Part shown: positions 54,483 to 64,000 of the stretch, piece after piece
Position numbering within the stretch: the stretch's first letter is position 1
Layout of the letters: the number at the start of each line of letters is the position of its first letter
From: Alphaproteobacteria bacterium
GTDB lineage: Bacteria; Myxococcota_A; UBA796; GCA-2862545
Reading direction: 5' to 3'
Assembly (NCBI GenBank): GCA_020632875.1
Contig: JACKET010000010.1
Location: 124,001-188,000, forward strand
DNA length: 64,000 nucleotides
The notes under the pieces: generated by a model
Database searches by the model: none
Seen by the model: the letters and a program-made list of their open reading frames with translations, nothing else
What the model was told of the DNA's origin: nothing
Program-made: the position numbers and the translations under genes

Positions 54483-55400
54483 TCAGAAGGAGAACCCGAT
54501 CGCGTTGGTCACGAGGAGCACGCCTCCGACGCCCATGAGCCCGTAGCCGGTGCCGTACGCGATGCGGACCTGGCTCGCCGCACGGTCGACGGACGGCTCG
54601 TCGGGGAACTGGCGGGACGGGAAAACGACCTCGTCCTGGTAGGCCGCCCAGCCGAACGTGGCGCCGCCCGCGACGAGCGCCGCACCGCCCGCCGCCCACA
54701 GCGCGACGGGGCGCTTGCGCTTCTTCGGCCGATCGGGATCGAGCGGATCCGGGAGCGGGCTCGGCACGATGGGGACGGGCGCCGGCACCGGGACCGGGCG
54801 CGGCCCGACGGGTGCGGGCATCGGACCCGGCATGACGGGGCCAGGCACACCGGGAGGCGGCGGAGCGCCCGTCTCGACGACGTGATCGCCGGTGACGTCC
54901 ATCACGTGGGACGCGAAGTCGCCGCCCATGTCGATCTGGAGGAGGTGCTCGCCCTGGAGCACGACCCGGGTGTTGCCGTGGGTCATGGCCTGCCCGTCGA
55001 CCCACACGCCGCCGCCGCCGTTGATCCCGAGCGTGGCGGTCGAAGTGCGCAGCCGGTCGGACCACGTGTGGTGGAGCTCGGCGAGCTCGGGACCGTACTG
55101 GGGCGGAGGTGCGGCGGACGGATCGACGGTGACGGCGCGGATGGTCGCGTAGACGGCGGCCTTGGTGTCCATCCGGGACAGCGCGACGAGGCCGTCGAGC
55201 CGGTACAGCTCGAGCAGGGTCAGCCCGTCGACGACGGCCGTCTGGCACCCGAGGTTCTCGACCGCGGACTGGAGGATGTTGGCCGCCTGCTCGATCTCGG
55301 CGTCGTCGAACGCCGCGCGCGCCTGGGCGACCTGCGTCGCCGTCGGCGGACAGGCCCAGGCGGTCGACACCAGGACGGCAAACGGAATCGCTCCGGACAC
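54483..55400 (-). CDS. Secreted protein with helical N-terminus, PEGA-like strand region and TM end
   Basis: This 305-residue protein starts at GTG 55400. A signal peptide (MSGAIPFAVLVSTAWA) is followed by helices (ATQVAQARAAFDDAEIEQAANILQSA), then a PEGA-like part (LGINGGGGVWVDGQAMTHGNTRVVLQGEHLLQIDM), a Pro/Gly/Val linker, and two hydrophobic segments (ALWAAGGAALVAGGATFGWAA; GLMGVGGVLLVTNAIGFSF) at the end. It lies 4 nt downstream of the kinase gene's stop, so the two share a transcript. Such kinase neighbours are often TPR/PEGA proteins in Myxococcota; the role is unknown. Confidence 0.7.
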   Translation of the reverse strand: MSGAIPFAVLVSTAWACPPTATQVAQARAAFDDAEIEQAANILQSAVENLGCQTAVVDGLTLLELYRLDGLVALSRMDTKAAVYATIRAVTVDPSAAPPPQYGPELAELHHTWSDRLRTSTATLGINGGGGVWVDGQAMTHGNTRVVLQGEHLLQIDMGGDFASHVMDVTGDHVVETGAPPPPGVPGPVMPGPMPAPVGPRPVPVPAPVPIVPSPLPDPLDPDRPKKRKRPVALWAAGGAALVAGGATFGWAAYQDEVVFPSRQFPDEPSVDRAASQVRIAYGTGYGLMGVGGVLLVTNAIGFSF

Positions 55401-55404
55401 GGCG

Positions 55405-57105
55405 TCACCTTAGCGTACAGCGCGTCATCCGGGACGAGCAGCTGACGACGATCGTCTTCCCGCTCTGCACGACGAGCTGGCCGGCATCGACCGCATCGCG
55501 GCCGTTGTACTTGGCTTTCAGCTGGTACGTACCCGGCGGGAGATCGGCGGGGAGCACGTGCGTTCCGCCGGCACCGACGGCCACGGCGACGACCTCGCCC
55601 TCCATCTGCACGTGGCCCGGCGGTGGCCCGGTGGGCTCGGGTGGCGGCTTCGGCGCCACGGCGACGGGCTGCGCGACGGGCTCGGTGGGCCGCGGCGTCG
55701 GGCGCGGCGGCGGCCGGACGGGCGCAGGATCGGGCGGGGTGGCCTCAGTGGGGTCTGACCCCACGGGCGAAGGCGGAGAATCCGGCACACTGGCCTCAGT
55801 GGGGTCTGACCCCACGGGCGAAGGCGGAGAATCCGGCACGCTGGCCTCAGTGGGGTCTGACCCCACGGGCGAAGGCGGAGAATCCGGCGTCACCGTGGCG
55901 TCCCAGGGTGCGAGGAACGGCAGCGTGAGGACGCCGAGCACCGACAGCACGAAGACCACCGCCGTGCCCAGGAGCCCGGCGCCACCGACCCCGACGAGCG
56001 CCCATCCCCAGAATGCACCGCGCTCGCGGGGCTCCTCGGGGCGCGCGAGGTCGAGCGTCGGCTCCGCGGCGACCGACACGACCGGCAAGGCCGGCACGAC
56101 CGGCTCGACGGGCGCGAGGGCGCGGGGCTTCGGGCGATCCGCACCGCCCTCGGACAGCGTCTGCCCGTCGAGCTCGCCGGCCACCGGCGCCACCTCGGAC
56201 CACCGCCGGCCCCGGCAGTACCGCGCCACGGTGGGGCCCTCCATGTGGTCGGCCAGCGCGTCGCAGGCCCGGCTCAGCGCCGCGGGGGACGGCCGCTCCG
56301 ACGGCTCGTACGCCAGGGCGCCGGTCAGGAGCTCGCGCAGGTCGTCGTCGACGTCGAGCTTCGCCAGCCGCTCCACGAGGAAGTCGGCGTACCGCTCGTC
56401 GTCGACCGCGAGCCCGACCTGCATGGGCACCGGCAGATCGCCGTAGAACCGCTCCGGCCCCAGCCCCTCGTAGAGCACCGCCCCCAGCGAGAACACGTCC
56501 GACTCGAGCAGGATCGCCTTCTCGAGGAACCGCTCCGGCGCCATGTAGGCCGGGCTGCCCACCATCATGTCGGTGCGCGTGCGGGCCTCGCGCTCGACCG
56601 AGTCCGTCCGCGCGATCCCGAAGTCCAGCAGCTTCACGTCGCCGTGGCGCGACAGCCGGATGTTCGACGGCTTGATGTCGCGGTGCACCATGCGGAGCGG
56701 CCCGTCTCCACCGGCGGGCTTCGAGGTCCACGCCGCGTCGAGCGCGCTCGCGACGCGCGCGATCACCTGGAGCAACGCGCGGGTCCCGATGGGCTCCGGC
56801 GGGCCGAGGCACGACGACAGGTCGTCGCCGTCGACGTACTCCGTCACCAGCGAGATCCGCCCGGCCAGCACGACCAGATCGTGGACCTTCAGGATCGCCG
56901 GGTGGTTGAGGCGCGACAGCAGCCGGCCCTCGTCGCGCAGGCGCTGCACGGCCTGACCGTCGGCATCCACGTCCCGTCGCAGCACCTTGAGCGCGACATC
57001 CACGGGGAGCCCGCCGGTCCGGGTCATCCGCGCGCGGTACACCTCGCCGAAGCCGCCGCGACCGAGGCAGGCGGAGATCTCGAAGGTGCGGCCGGACGCC
57101 TCCAT
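55405..57105 (-). CDS. Transmembrane Ser/Thr protein kinase with PEGA-like sensor
   Basis: This 566-residue protein has a Hanks-type kinase domain at about 8-275: GRGGFGEV loop (15-22), ATP Lys40, HRDIKPSN with Asp143, DFG in LLDFGIAR, and MAPERF. A membrane helix (about 375-400) follows. Outside, three 17-residue PDSPPSPVGSDPTEASV repeats come first, then a Pro-rich linker and a PEGA-like domain (HVLPADLPPGTYQLKAKYNG). It should phosphorylate Ser/Thr targets in response to an outer signal. It diverges from the FHA-sigma54 regulator, a typical partner for such kinases. A long upstream open frame is not coding. Confidence 0.93.
   Translation of the reverse strand: MEASGRTFEISACLGRGGFGEVYRARMTRTGGLPVDVALKVLRRDVDADGQAVQRLRDEGRLLSRLNHPAILKVHDLVVLAGRISLVTEYVDGDDLSSCLGPPEPIGTRALLQVIARVASALDAAWTSKPAGGDGPLRMVHRDIKPSNIRLSRHGDVKLLDFGIARTDSVEREARTRTDMMVGSPAYMAPERFLEKAILLESDVFSLGAVLYEGLGPERFYGDLPVPMQVGLAVDDERYADFLVERLAKLDVDDDLRELLTGALAYEPSERPSPAALSRACDALADHMEGPTVARYCRGRRWSEVAPVAGELDGQTLSEGGADRPKPRALAPVEPVVPALPVVSVAAEPTLDLARPEEPRERGAFWGWALVGVGGAGLLGTAVVFVLSVLGVLTLPFLAPWDATVTPDSPPSPVGSDPTEASVPDSPPSPVGSDPTEASVPDSPPSPVGSDPTEATPPDPAPVRPPPRPTPRPTEPVAQPVAVAPKPPPEPTGPPPGHVQMEGEVVAVAVGAGGTHVLPADLPPGTYQLKAKYNGRDAVDAGQLVVQSGKTIVVSCSSRMTRCTLR
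55741..55888. repeat. 51-bp minisatellite (2.9 copies) carrying a REP-like palindrome
   Basis: The 51-bp unit starts at 55741, 55792 and 55843. Copies are nearly identical and in frame with the kinase gene. Each contains GTGGGGTCTGACCCCAC (55748-55764, 55799-55815, 55850-55866), a perfect 8-bp inverted repeat around one base. Its core GGGGTCTGACCCC is like the GGGGTCAGACCCC-type sequences found, as I recall, near REP-associated tyrosine transposases in other bacteria. In the protein it encodes VGSDPTE. Confidence 0.85.
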
Positions 57106-57291
57106 CCCCGCATCATCCGACGGAGGTCCGACCGCTGTCACCCGGGTTCGCCGTTCCGACACCCGAACGCGCCGGCCCGCCCCGCGCTCCACCCTCCGAG
57201 ATCGCCGGCCGGACGCCGCTCTCGCGTCCTCACCGCGCGCGGGCCACGTCCGGCACGGGGGTTGCTGGAGACCGGCCGAAGGAGGTGCCCC

Positions 57292-58962
<1,671 letters not shown>

Positions 58963-58995
58963 GAACCCCATCGGCCCGGCGGAGTCCAAGCTCCC

Positions 58996-59988
58996 GTGCT
59001 GTTCCTCGTCGCCATCGCGGTCGCGTCCGACCCCCTCGAGTGCGTGCCCGCGGAGATCCTCGGTCCGGCGGAGCTGTGGATGCCGCCGGGCGGCCCCTCC
59101 GAGCTGTGGGTCCGCCCCACGGGCTGCGGCGAGCCCACGGGCTGCGCGCGCTTCTCCTTCCGGGTCGAGCCCGATGGCGCCGTGACGGGGGTCCAGCTCG
59201 AGCAGCACACCGCGACGGACGCGCAGACGGCCTGCTGGGCGAAGGGGCTCGAGGCGCGCCGCTTCACCGCCCCCGGGAAGCGCGTCGAGCTCCAGCTGGT
59301 CTTCGAGCGCACCGGCCAGCAGGGGCCACTCCAGATCCCCGTCCTGCCCGAGCGCGTGGAGGAGCCGCTCGGGGATGCCGACGCCGAGGCCGTGGCACGT
59401 GAGATCGCGCCGCGCCTCGAGGCCTGCCTGCTCTCGTCCGGCGGAGCGGTGGAGCAATGGCCCGTCGAGGGGCTGCTCGCCGCGCGGATCCGACCGGAGG
59501 GCGACTTCGAGAAGGCCGTGGTGGAGAGCACGAACGCCACAGGGATGGGCAACCACCTGCTGAGCTGCGCGACGACGTGGTGGGGCGTGCGGATGGCGAA
59601 GGTGTCGCGCACACCCCAGATGGTCGAGCTGCGCGTCCGGTTCGACCCCGACGGCGTGACGGTGTCCGACGCCCGGATGATCGCGCCGGACCGGATGACC
59701 GGGGCCCCGCGGGACCCAGACGAGGTGCGGCAGATGCAGCACGGCCGCGTCGCCGACCGCATCCGCGACTGCGGCGAGCTCCCCCCGAAGCTCGAGATGT
59801 GGGGGACGCTCGACACGTACGGCGCGATGCGCATCGAGCGCACGAAGCCCGCCGTGACCGAGGCCCAGCGGGCGTGCCTGTCGCGCACCGTCCACGCGCG
59901 CGTGGCCGATCGGGACTGGGCCGTGCACTGGAAGGTCGCCTTCGGCGAGACCGTCGAGATCCTGGCGTTCGACGCCGAGCCTCTCTAG
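58996..59988 (+). CDS. Secreted AgmX/TonB-like repeat protein
   Basis: This 330-residue protein starts at GTG 58996 with a short hydrophobic leader (MLFLVAIAVAS). Three units of a Cys-containing pattern follow (GCARFSFRVEPDGAVTGVQ..., RLEACLLSSGGAVEQWPVEGLLAARIRPEGDFEKAVV..., RVADRIRDCGELPPKLEMWGTL), like the AgmX/PglI C-terminal domain of myxobacterial motility proteins. It is 33 nt downstream of the activator gene and probably in the same transcript. The function is unknown. Confidence 0.7.
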   Translation: MLFLVAIAVASDPLECVPAEILGPAELWMPPGGPSELWVRPTGCGEPTGCARFSFRVEPDGAVTGVQLEQHTATDAQTACWAKGLEARRFTAPGKRVELQLVFERTGQQGPLQIPVLPERVEEPLGDADAEAVAREIAPRLEACLLSSGGAVEQWPVEGLLAARIRPEGDFEKAVVESTNATGMGNHLLSCATTWWGVRMAKVSRTPQMVELRVRFDPDGVTVSDARMIAPDRMTGAPRDPDEVRQMQHGRVADRIRDCGELPPKLEMWGTLDTYGAMRIERTKPAVTEAQRACLSRTVHARVADRDWAVHWKVAFGETVEILAFDAEPL

Positions 59989-59992
59989 GGAG

Positions 59993-60031
59993 TCCGCCCC
60001 GGAATCGGGAACGCGCACGCGCACGGGCGGA
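59993..60031. terminator. Stem around a hexanucleotide array between convergent genes
   Basis: TCCGCCC (59993-59999) and GGGCGGA (60025-60031) are inverted and enclose GGGAAC GCGCAC GCGCAC-like hexamers. Both flanking genes end here (59988 rightward, 60038 leftward), so it can serve both. GAGCCTCTCTAG occurs twice as a direct repeat (59977-59988 and 60030-60041), each copy covering one gene's stop codon. Confidence 0.5.
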
Positions 60032-60037
60032 GCCTCT

Positions 60038-63000
60038 CTAGAACCGCGTCTCCCAGGAGAGGTCGGTCCACTGGTACGTCGTGCCGGCGCCGAGCTCGAG
60101 CAGCAGGCGCCGCGCCAGTGCCCACTCGAGCGAGAAGGCCACGAGGTTCTCGTCGGGATCGGCGAGCGGCTTCAGCACGAGCTGGGTGAGCACCGTCGAC
60201 GACCACGGGGCACCGATCCGGATACCGCCGTCCGGCTCGATGGTGAGGGCCCCCGTCGCCGCGCCCGACAGCAGCGAGCTCGCGACCAGGGCCGCCGCGG
60301 TGCCCGCGATGGCCTGGGCCTCCTGCGTGGCCGCGCGGGACGCGTCGCCCCGAAGCGAGTCGGGCGAACGGCCCGTGAGCAGCATGACGAGCAGCTGGGT
60401 CTCGTCGTAGCCGGGCGCGGTGGTCTTGAGCTGGGGCTCGTCGGCCGTGCCCGTGATGCGGAGCTCGACCGGCGTGCCCTCGATGCTCGTGGACCCGGTC
60501 ACATCGACCTGCGTGTTCCCCACGTCGCCGCCGAGGAACACGACCCGCCCCTCGTCGAGCCGGAACTGGGTGCGGAGGAGCTGCACCGAGCCGTCGACCA
60601 CCTCGACCTCGCCCTCGAGCAGCGGGTTGCCGGACGGGTCGAGCGCCACGTCGATCTCCCCGCCCAGCCGGGACGAGACGTTCGCGCGCGTGAGGTTCGC
60701 CGTGATGCTGCCGAGCTGGTCGATGAACGGGATGGCCGCGATGACCTCGAGGTTCCGCTTCAGGTCGAGGTTCAGGTCGACGTCGAACCCCGAGTAGAAC
60801 GGCAGCTCGATCACGGGCTCGGACCGGCGCTGCTCGCCGCCGCGGTGGATGACGATGCGCTCGGAGGGCTGCAGCGGGCCGGCGACCTCGGCGCTGGCGG
60901 CGTTGTAGATGATGCGGCCGTAGACGAGCTCGAGGTCGTCCTTCGGGCTCTTCACGTGGAGGTTCGGCCACGCGCCGCTCACGAGCAGCTCGCCCTTCAG
61001 CCGCGCCGACGCGTCGAAGAGCCCGAGCACCCAGGTGTCGTCGAAGAGCACGCGCGCCGACATCTCCGTCGGGAAGCCGCGCTCGAGGTTCGTCGCGCCG
61101 GACACGCGGACCGCGCTCCCCCGCCGCTCGTCGATGAAGCCGGTCTGGTTCAGCGGCGCGGTGTTCGCCTGGAACCTCGTGAGCTTCACCCGGCGCTGCC
61201 CGGCCTCCACGTCGGCCTCGACGTTCGACAGCCGGAGCCCGACGGGCGTGTACGTGAGCGCACCGCCCGAGATCGACGCGACGAGGTCGGGATCCGGGTC
61301 GTCGAAGGTGCCGGTCACGGTGCCCCGGATGGCGGCGAGCCCCTCTGCGTCGACGATTCCGCGGTCCACCACCGAGAGCAGGCCGAGCGGCACGCCCTCG
61401 CCGGCGATCTCGAGCCCGAGCTCGCCCCGGGCCCACTCCGCGTAGTCCTCGCGCAGGTCGATCTGGATGGGGAGCGGGCCGGACACCGTGATCCCGCCGG
61501 TCGGGAAGTCGAGCGAGGCATCCACGACGAGCCCCTGCTCCGCGGGGACGAGCGTGAGGTAGGCGCCTTCGAGCGACTCGTTGCCGAGCCCGGGCGAGAA
61601 CCAGTGCACACCGCCCGCGATCTCGGGTGTCCACGGGCTGCCGGATGCCGTGAAGCCCCCGACCAGCTCGCCGCGGGCCGCGAGACCCACCTGGCTCGCG
61701 CGCATCACGCTCTCGGCCGGGAGCCCGTTCAGCACGGCCGACACGGCCATGTTGTCGATCCAGAGCGCGAGGTCGGAGGTGTCGGGCATCTCGGCGCCCG
61801 CGAACACCGCGTCGAACACCTGCTCCATGCGCGTCGTGCCGCCGCCCGTCACGTGCACGCGGTCGGACAGGCCCTCCCGCAGCGACGCCCAGCCGTCGAT
61901 GTCGGACGCGCGCCGGCGGATGTCGACCTCCACGCGTCCCGGGTCGTCCCACCCGCCCACCGCGGTCTCGACGATGCCCGACAGCCGGAGGTCCGGGTCG
62001 CCGAGCCGCCCGGAGACATCGACCTGCGCGCTGATCCGACCCGCGCCGAGCCCGAGCTCCTTCGGCGTCACGTGCTCCAGGCGGTCGAGCGGACCGGGCT
62101 TGAGGGTGAGCGCCACATCGACGTCCGCGTTCGGGTCGAGGCCGGGAGACGCCAGGTTCGAGACGACCGGGATGGTCCCGTCGAGCACGGCGAGGGGCTC
62201 GCCTGCGCTGCCGATGTCGAGGCGGGTCGCCACCTCCCCCTCCCGGAGCTCGAAGTGCCCCGCGAGGTCGAGCCACCGCGCGACATCCTCCATCCAGAAG
62301 CCCTTCACGTCGGTGTCGCCCGTCACGACGGGGTCGCTCGCGTCGCCCGAGACGACGGCGTCGAGGTCGAGCAGCCCGGCGACGCCGGGGAACACGTCTG
62401 GGAAGAGCTCGGCCAGCGCGTCGAGCTGGAGCGCCGTGACGCGCACCGCTCCGTCGACCGGCCCCTGGGTGGCGAGATCGCCCTTCACGACGAAGTCCCC
62501 GTGCAGACCCCTCATCGCGAGCTTCGCGTCGTGCACGCCGCCCTCGACGACCGTGAGCGACACGCCCCCCTCGCTCTTCCACGCCAGCCGGGCCGTCGGC
62601 GCCACGCGCAGGAAGTCGGCCTCGAGCCGCGCGCTCGCGAGGTCGTAGGCCCCCGCGGAGGCCATCAGCTCGCGCCCCCAGGCATCGAGCATCGCGTCGT
62701 ACCGCACGCGGCTGCCGATCAGCCCCACGGTGGCCTTCCCGCCAGAGCCCGGGAACGTCTGCAGGTCGTAGGCGCCGAGCTCGATCCCGGCATCGACGGC
62801 CATCTCGCCGACCTTCGGGAGCCGGAAGTCGAACTGCGCGTCGGCCGTCTCGAACCAGCCGAGATTGGGGTACCGCAGGGACTCGAGGTGCGCCGGCCCC
62901 ACGGCCTGCAGGTCCTTGTTCCGCGAGGTGACGCGCACGTCGCTCGCCTCGAGCGTGCCGATCGCCAGCGCGTAGGCCACGCCGTCCGTGCCGGTCGCGT

Positions 63001-64000
63001 CGACGTCGAACGTGAAGTCGCTGCCGACGACCTCGCCGCGGAGGTCGGCGACCATGCGCTCGAACCGCACGTTCCCGGTGTACGTGAACGGCGCCATCAC
63101 GACGCGCCCGCCGACGCCGAAGCGCCCGAGGTCGTGCTTGATGTCGCCCGTGAGGGTGAGGTCGGCGGTGCCGGTGCCGCCGATCCCGTCGATGCCGAGC
63201 TCCGCGATCTCGGCCGGGTCGACGGTGCCCTTCACCTTCAGCGCCAGCGGGCCGGACACGAGGTCGATCGTCCCCGTGGCATCGAGCTGGCCGGCGATCC
63301 CGAAGAACGCGCCCTTCTCGATGGTCAGCACGCCGTGCTCGATCCGCGCGACCGCGTCGGTGTTCTCGAGGATGTAGAGGTCCTCCACGACCGCCTTGCC
63401 GCCGTACGTGATGCCCAGCGCGAGGTCGTCGGGGAACCGGATGCCCGTCGCGTCGAGGCCCACGCGGCCGTCCAGCACGACGGGCCGGCCCGCCGCCGGG
63501 TACGCGTCTTCGACATGGAAGTCGAGCGCGTCGATGTCGCCGCCCCAGGTGATCGTGTCGCCCACCCCCGCGCGACCGTCGACCACGAGGGACCCGCGGC
63601 TCTCGCCGATGCCCGCGAGCCGCCCGGTGATCGCCAGGGTCTCGGTGGGGCCCTTCACGGCGACCTCTCCGCCCCACGTGCCCGCGATCCCCACGTGGCT
63701 GGCGAGCGGATCGAGGGCCGCGAGGTCGACGGAGCCCACCGCGAGGGCGAGATCGAGGGACTCGGCGCCCGCCGTGCCGGACACCGCGATCTCGGACCCG
63801 GGTGCCGTGATGGCAGCACCCGTGAGGGTCGCGAGGGCGCCGTCCCACGAGACCGGGCCCTCGGCGCAGGCCACCGTCGGGCCGGGCACCAGCACGTGCG
63901 CGCACAGCGCCAGGTCGGACAGATCGAACACGGGGCCGTCCGTGCGGAGCGCGCCCTCGGCCACCACGCCGCGCACGTCCACCGCGGCGTCCTTGCGCAC
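60038..64000 (-). CDS. TamB-like (DUF490) outer-membrane assembly/lipid transport protein, 5' end outside the window
   Basis: The minus-strand frame is open from the right edge to 60038 (at least 1320 residues), so the true start and N-terminal anchor lie beyond 64000. It is built of short beta-strand repeats (VSGTAGAESLDLALAVGSVDLAAL, GGRVVMAPFTYTGNVRFERMVADLRG and many more), as in the long groove of AsmA/TamB proteins. The C-terminal TamB domain is clear: SERIVIHRGGEQRRSEPVIELPF, GTPVELRITGTADEPQLKTT, MLLTGRSPDSLRG and a final strand rich in aromatics ending WETRF. TamB moves phospholipids or helps place outer-membrane proteins; a TamA/BamA partner is expected nearby but not seen. Confidence 0.92.
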   Translation of the reverse strand: MRKDAAVDVRGVVAEGALRTDGPVFDLSDLALCAHVLVPGPTVACAEGPVSWDGALATLTGAAITAPGSEIAVSGTAGAESLDLALAVGSVDLAALDPLASHVGIAGTWGGEVAVKGPTETLAITGRLAGIGESRGSLVVDGRAGVGDTITWGGDIDALDFHVEDAYPAAGRPVVLDGRVGLDATGIRFPDDLALGITYGGKAVVEDLYILENTDAVARIEHGVLTIEKGAFFGIAGQLDATGTIDLVSGPLALKVKGTVDPAEIAELGIDGIGGTGTADLTLTGDIKHDLGRFGVGGRVVMAPFTYTGNVRFERMVADLRGEVVGSDFTFDVDATGTDGVAYALAIGTLEASDVRVTSRNKDLQAVGPAHLESLRYPNLGWFETADAQFDFRLPKVGEMAVDAGIELGAYDLQTFPGSGGKATVGLIGSRVRYDAMLDAWGRELMASAGAYDLASARLEADFLRVAPTARLAWKSEGGVSLTVVEGGVHDAKLAMRGLHGDFVVKGDLATQGPVDGAVRVTALQLDALAELFPDVFPGVAGLLDLDAVVSGDASDPVVTGDTDVKGFWMEDVARWLDLAGHFELREGEVATRLDIGSAGEPLAVLDGTIPVVSNLASPGLDPNADVDVALTLKPGPLDRLEHVTPKELGLGAGRISAQVDVSGRLGDPDLRLSGIVETAVGGWDDPGRVEVDIRRRASDIDGWASLREGLSDRVHVTGGGTTRMEQVFDAVFAGAEMPDTSDLALWIDNMAVSAVLNGLPAESVMRASQVGLAARGELVGGFTASGSPWTPEIAGGVHWFSPGLGNESLEGAYLTLVPAEQGLVVDASLDFPTGGITVSGPLPIQIDLREDYAEWARGELGLEIAGEGVPLGLLSVVDRGIVDAEGLAAIRGTVTGTFDDPDPDLVASISGGALTYTPVGLRLSNVEADVEAGQRRVKLTRFQANTAPLNQTGFIDERRGSAVRVSGATNLERGFPTEMSARVLFDDTWVLGLFDASARLKGELLVSGAWPNLHVKSPKDDLELVYGRIIYNAASAEVAGPLQPSERIVIHRGGEQRRSEPVIELPFYSGFDVDLNLDLKRNLEVIAAIPFIDQLGSITANLTRANVSSRLGGEIDVALDPSGNPLLEGEVEVVDGSVQLLRTQFRLDEGRVVFLGGDVGNTQVDVTGSTSIEGTPVELRITGTADEPQLKTTAPGYDETQLLVMLLTGRSPDSLRGDASRAATQEAQAIAGTAAALVASSLLSGAATGALTIEPDGGIRIGAPWSSTVLTQLVLKPLADPDENLVAFSLEWALARRLLLELGAGTTYQWTDLSWETRF

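Noticed and set aside
55741..55888. CRISPR-like array
   Set aside because: The units repeat without unique spacers and are in frame with the kinase, so it is a coding minisatellite.
59977..60041. 12-bp direct repeat GAGCCTCTCTAG as a target-site duplication
   Set aside because: The segment between is a hexamer array of 41 bp without element ends. The copies also code the ends of two unrelated genes, so chance or gene-end copying is as likely.

Overview
The window is very GC-rich DNA (about 70 %, judged by eye), densely coded on both strands, with many translationally coupled genes (ATGA or TGATG overlaps), many short secreted lipoproteins and several eukaryote-like signalling proteins. The mix suggests a Myxococcota or deltaproteobacterium-type chromosome: CRTAC1/VCBS-repeat lipoprotein, Cys/Asp-rich linkers between PPC domains, Ser/Thr kinase, FHA-sigma54 activator, TIGR02147-type regulator, paired M16 peptidases, 180-kDa NAD-glutamate dehydrogenase and a type I PKS. 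This placement is an inference from gene content. I saw no rRNA, tRNA, CRISPR array, transposase or prophage module.

Layout. 1-3180 (minus) is the start of a modular type I polyketide synthase. It diverges from a CRTAC1-type lipoprotein across only 22 bp, which hold a two-way -10 element. 4.8-8.9 kb holds a lone Flp pilin, two small secreted or anchored proteins, a helix-turn-helix protein coupled to a 2-oxoglutarate oxygenase, and an orphan phage-type spike protein. 8.9-15.2 kb has a DUF6864-like protein, thyX, a broken hicA facing an intact hicB, an M32 carboxypeptidase, a large membrane-anchored protein and a zinc-free S14 gene. 15.2-23.3 kb has a class V aminotransferase with a tiny membrane partner, unknown pairs, a NUDIX hydrolase, an RNA uracil methyltransferase, pyroglutamyl peptidase and ccmAB. 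23.3-26.9 kb holds a helix-hairpin-helix-like lipoprotein, a roughly 574-bp palindromic element with 68-bp terminal inverted repeats, and a TIGR02147-type regulator operon.

26.9-36.4 kb has an SGNH-fold anchored protein, an unusual hexanucleotide inverted repeat, a degenerate nucleotide-cyclase-fold protein, an active/inactive M16 pair with a LEA14-like lipoprotein, a TldE/PmbA homologue and a Shewanella-like phosphatase. 36.5-47.1 kb runs rightward: NAD-GDH, a six-PPC-domain lipoprotein, a histidine phosphatase, a receiver protein, and the coupled thioesterase-maf-yggS genes. 47.1-49.8 kb is an unknown three-gene operon (coiled-coil protein, small helical protein, PEGA-like membrane protein). 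49.9-54.4 kb encodes a thermonuclease-like lipoprotein and a CUT1-type sugar ABC importer whose binding protein and first permease are fused. 54.5-60 kb is a signalling block (PEGA-like protein, Ser/Thr kinase, FHA-sigma54 activator, AgmX-like protein). The window ends in a TamB-like protein that runs off the right edge.

The most unusual items are the 574-bp palindrome, the REP-like palindrome amplified as an in-frame minisatellite in the kinase gene, two related hexanucleotide arrays between convergent genes, the hicA deletion scar, the symmetric promoter at 3.19 kb and the orphan spike protein. I did not find a convincing new multi-gene defence or secretion system; the 47.1-49.8 kb operon is the best unknown module.
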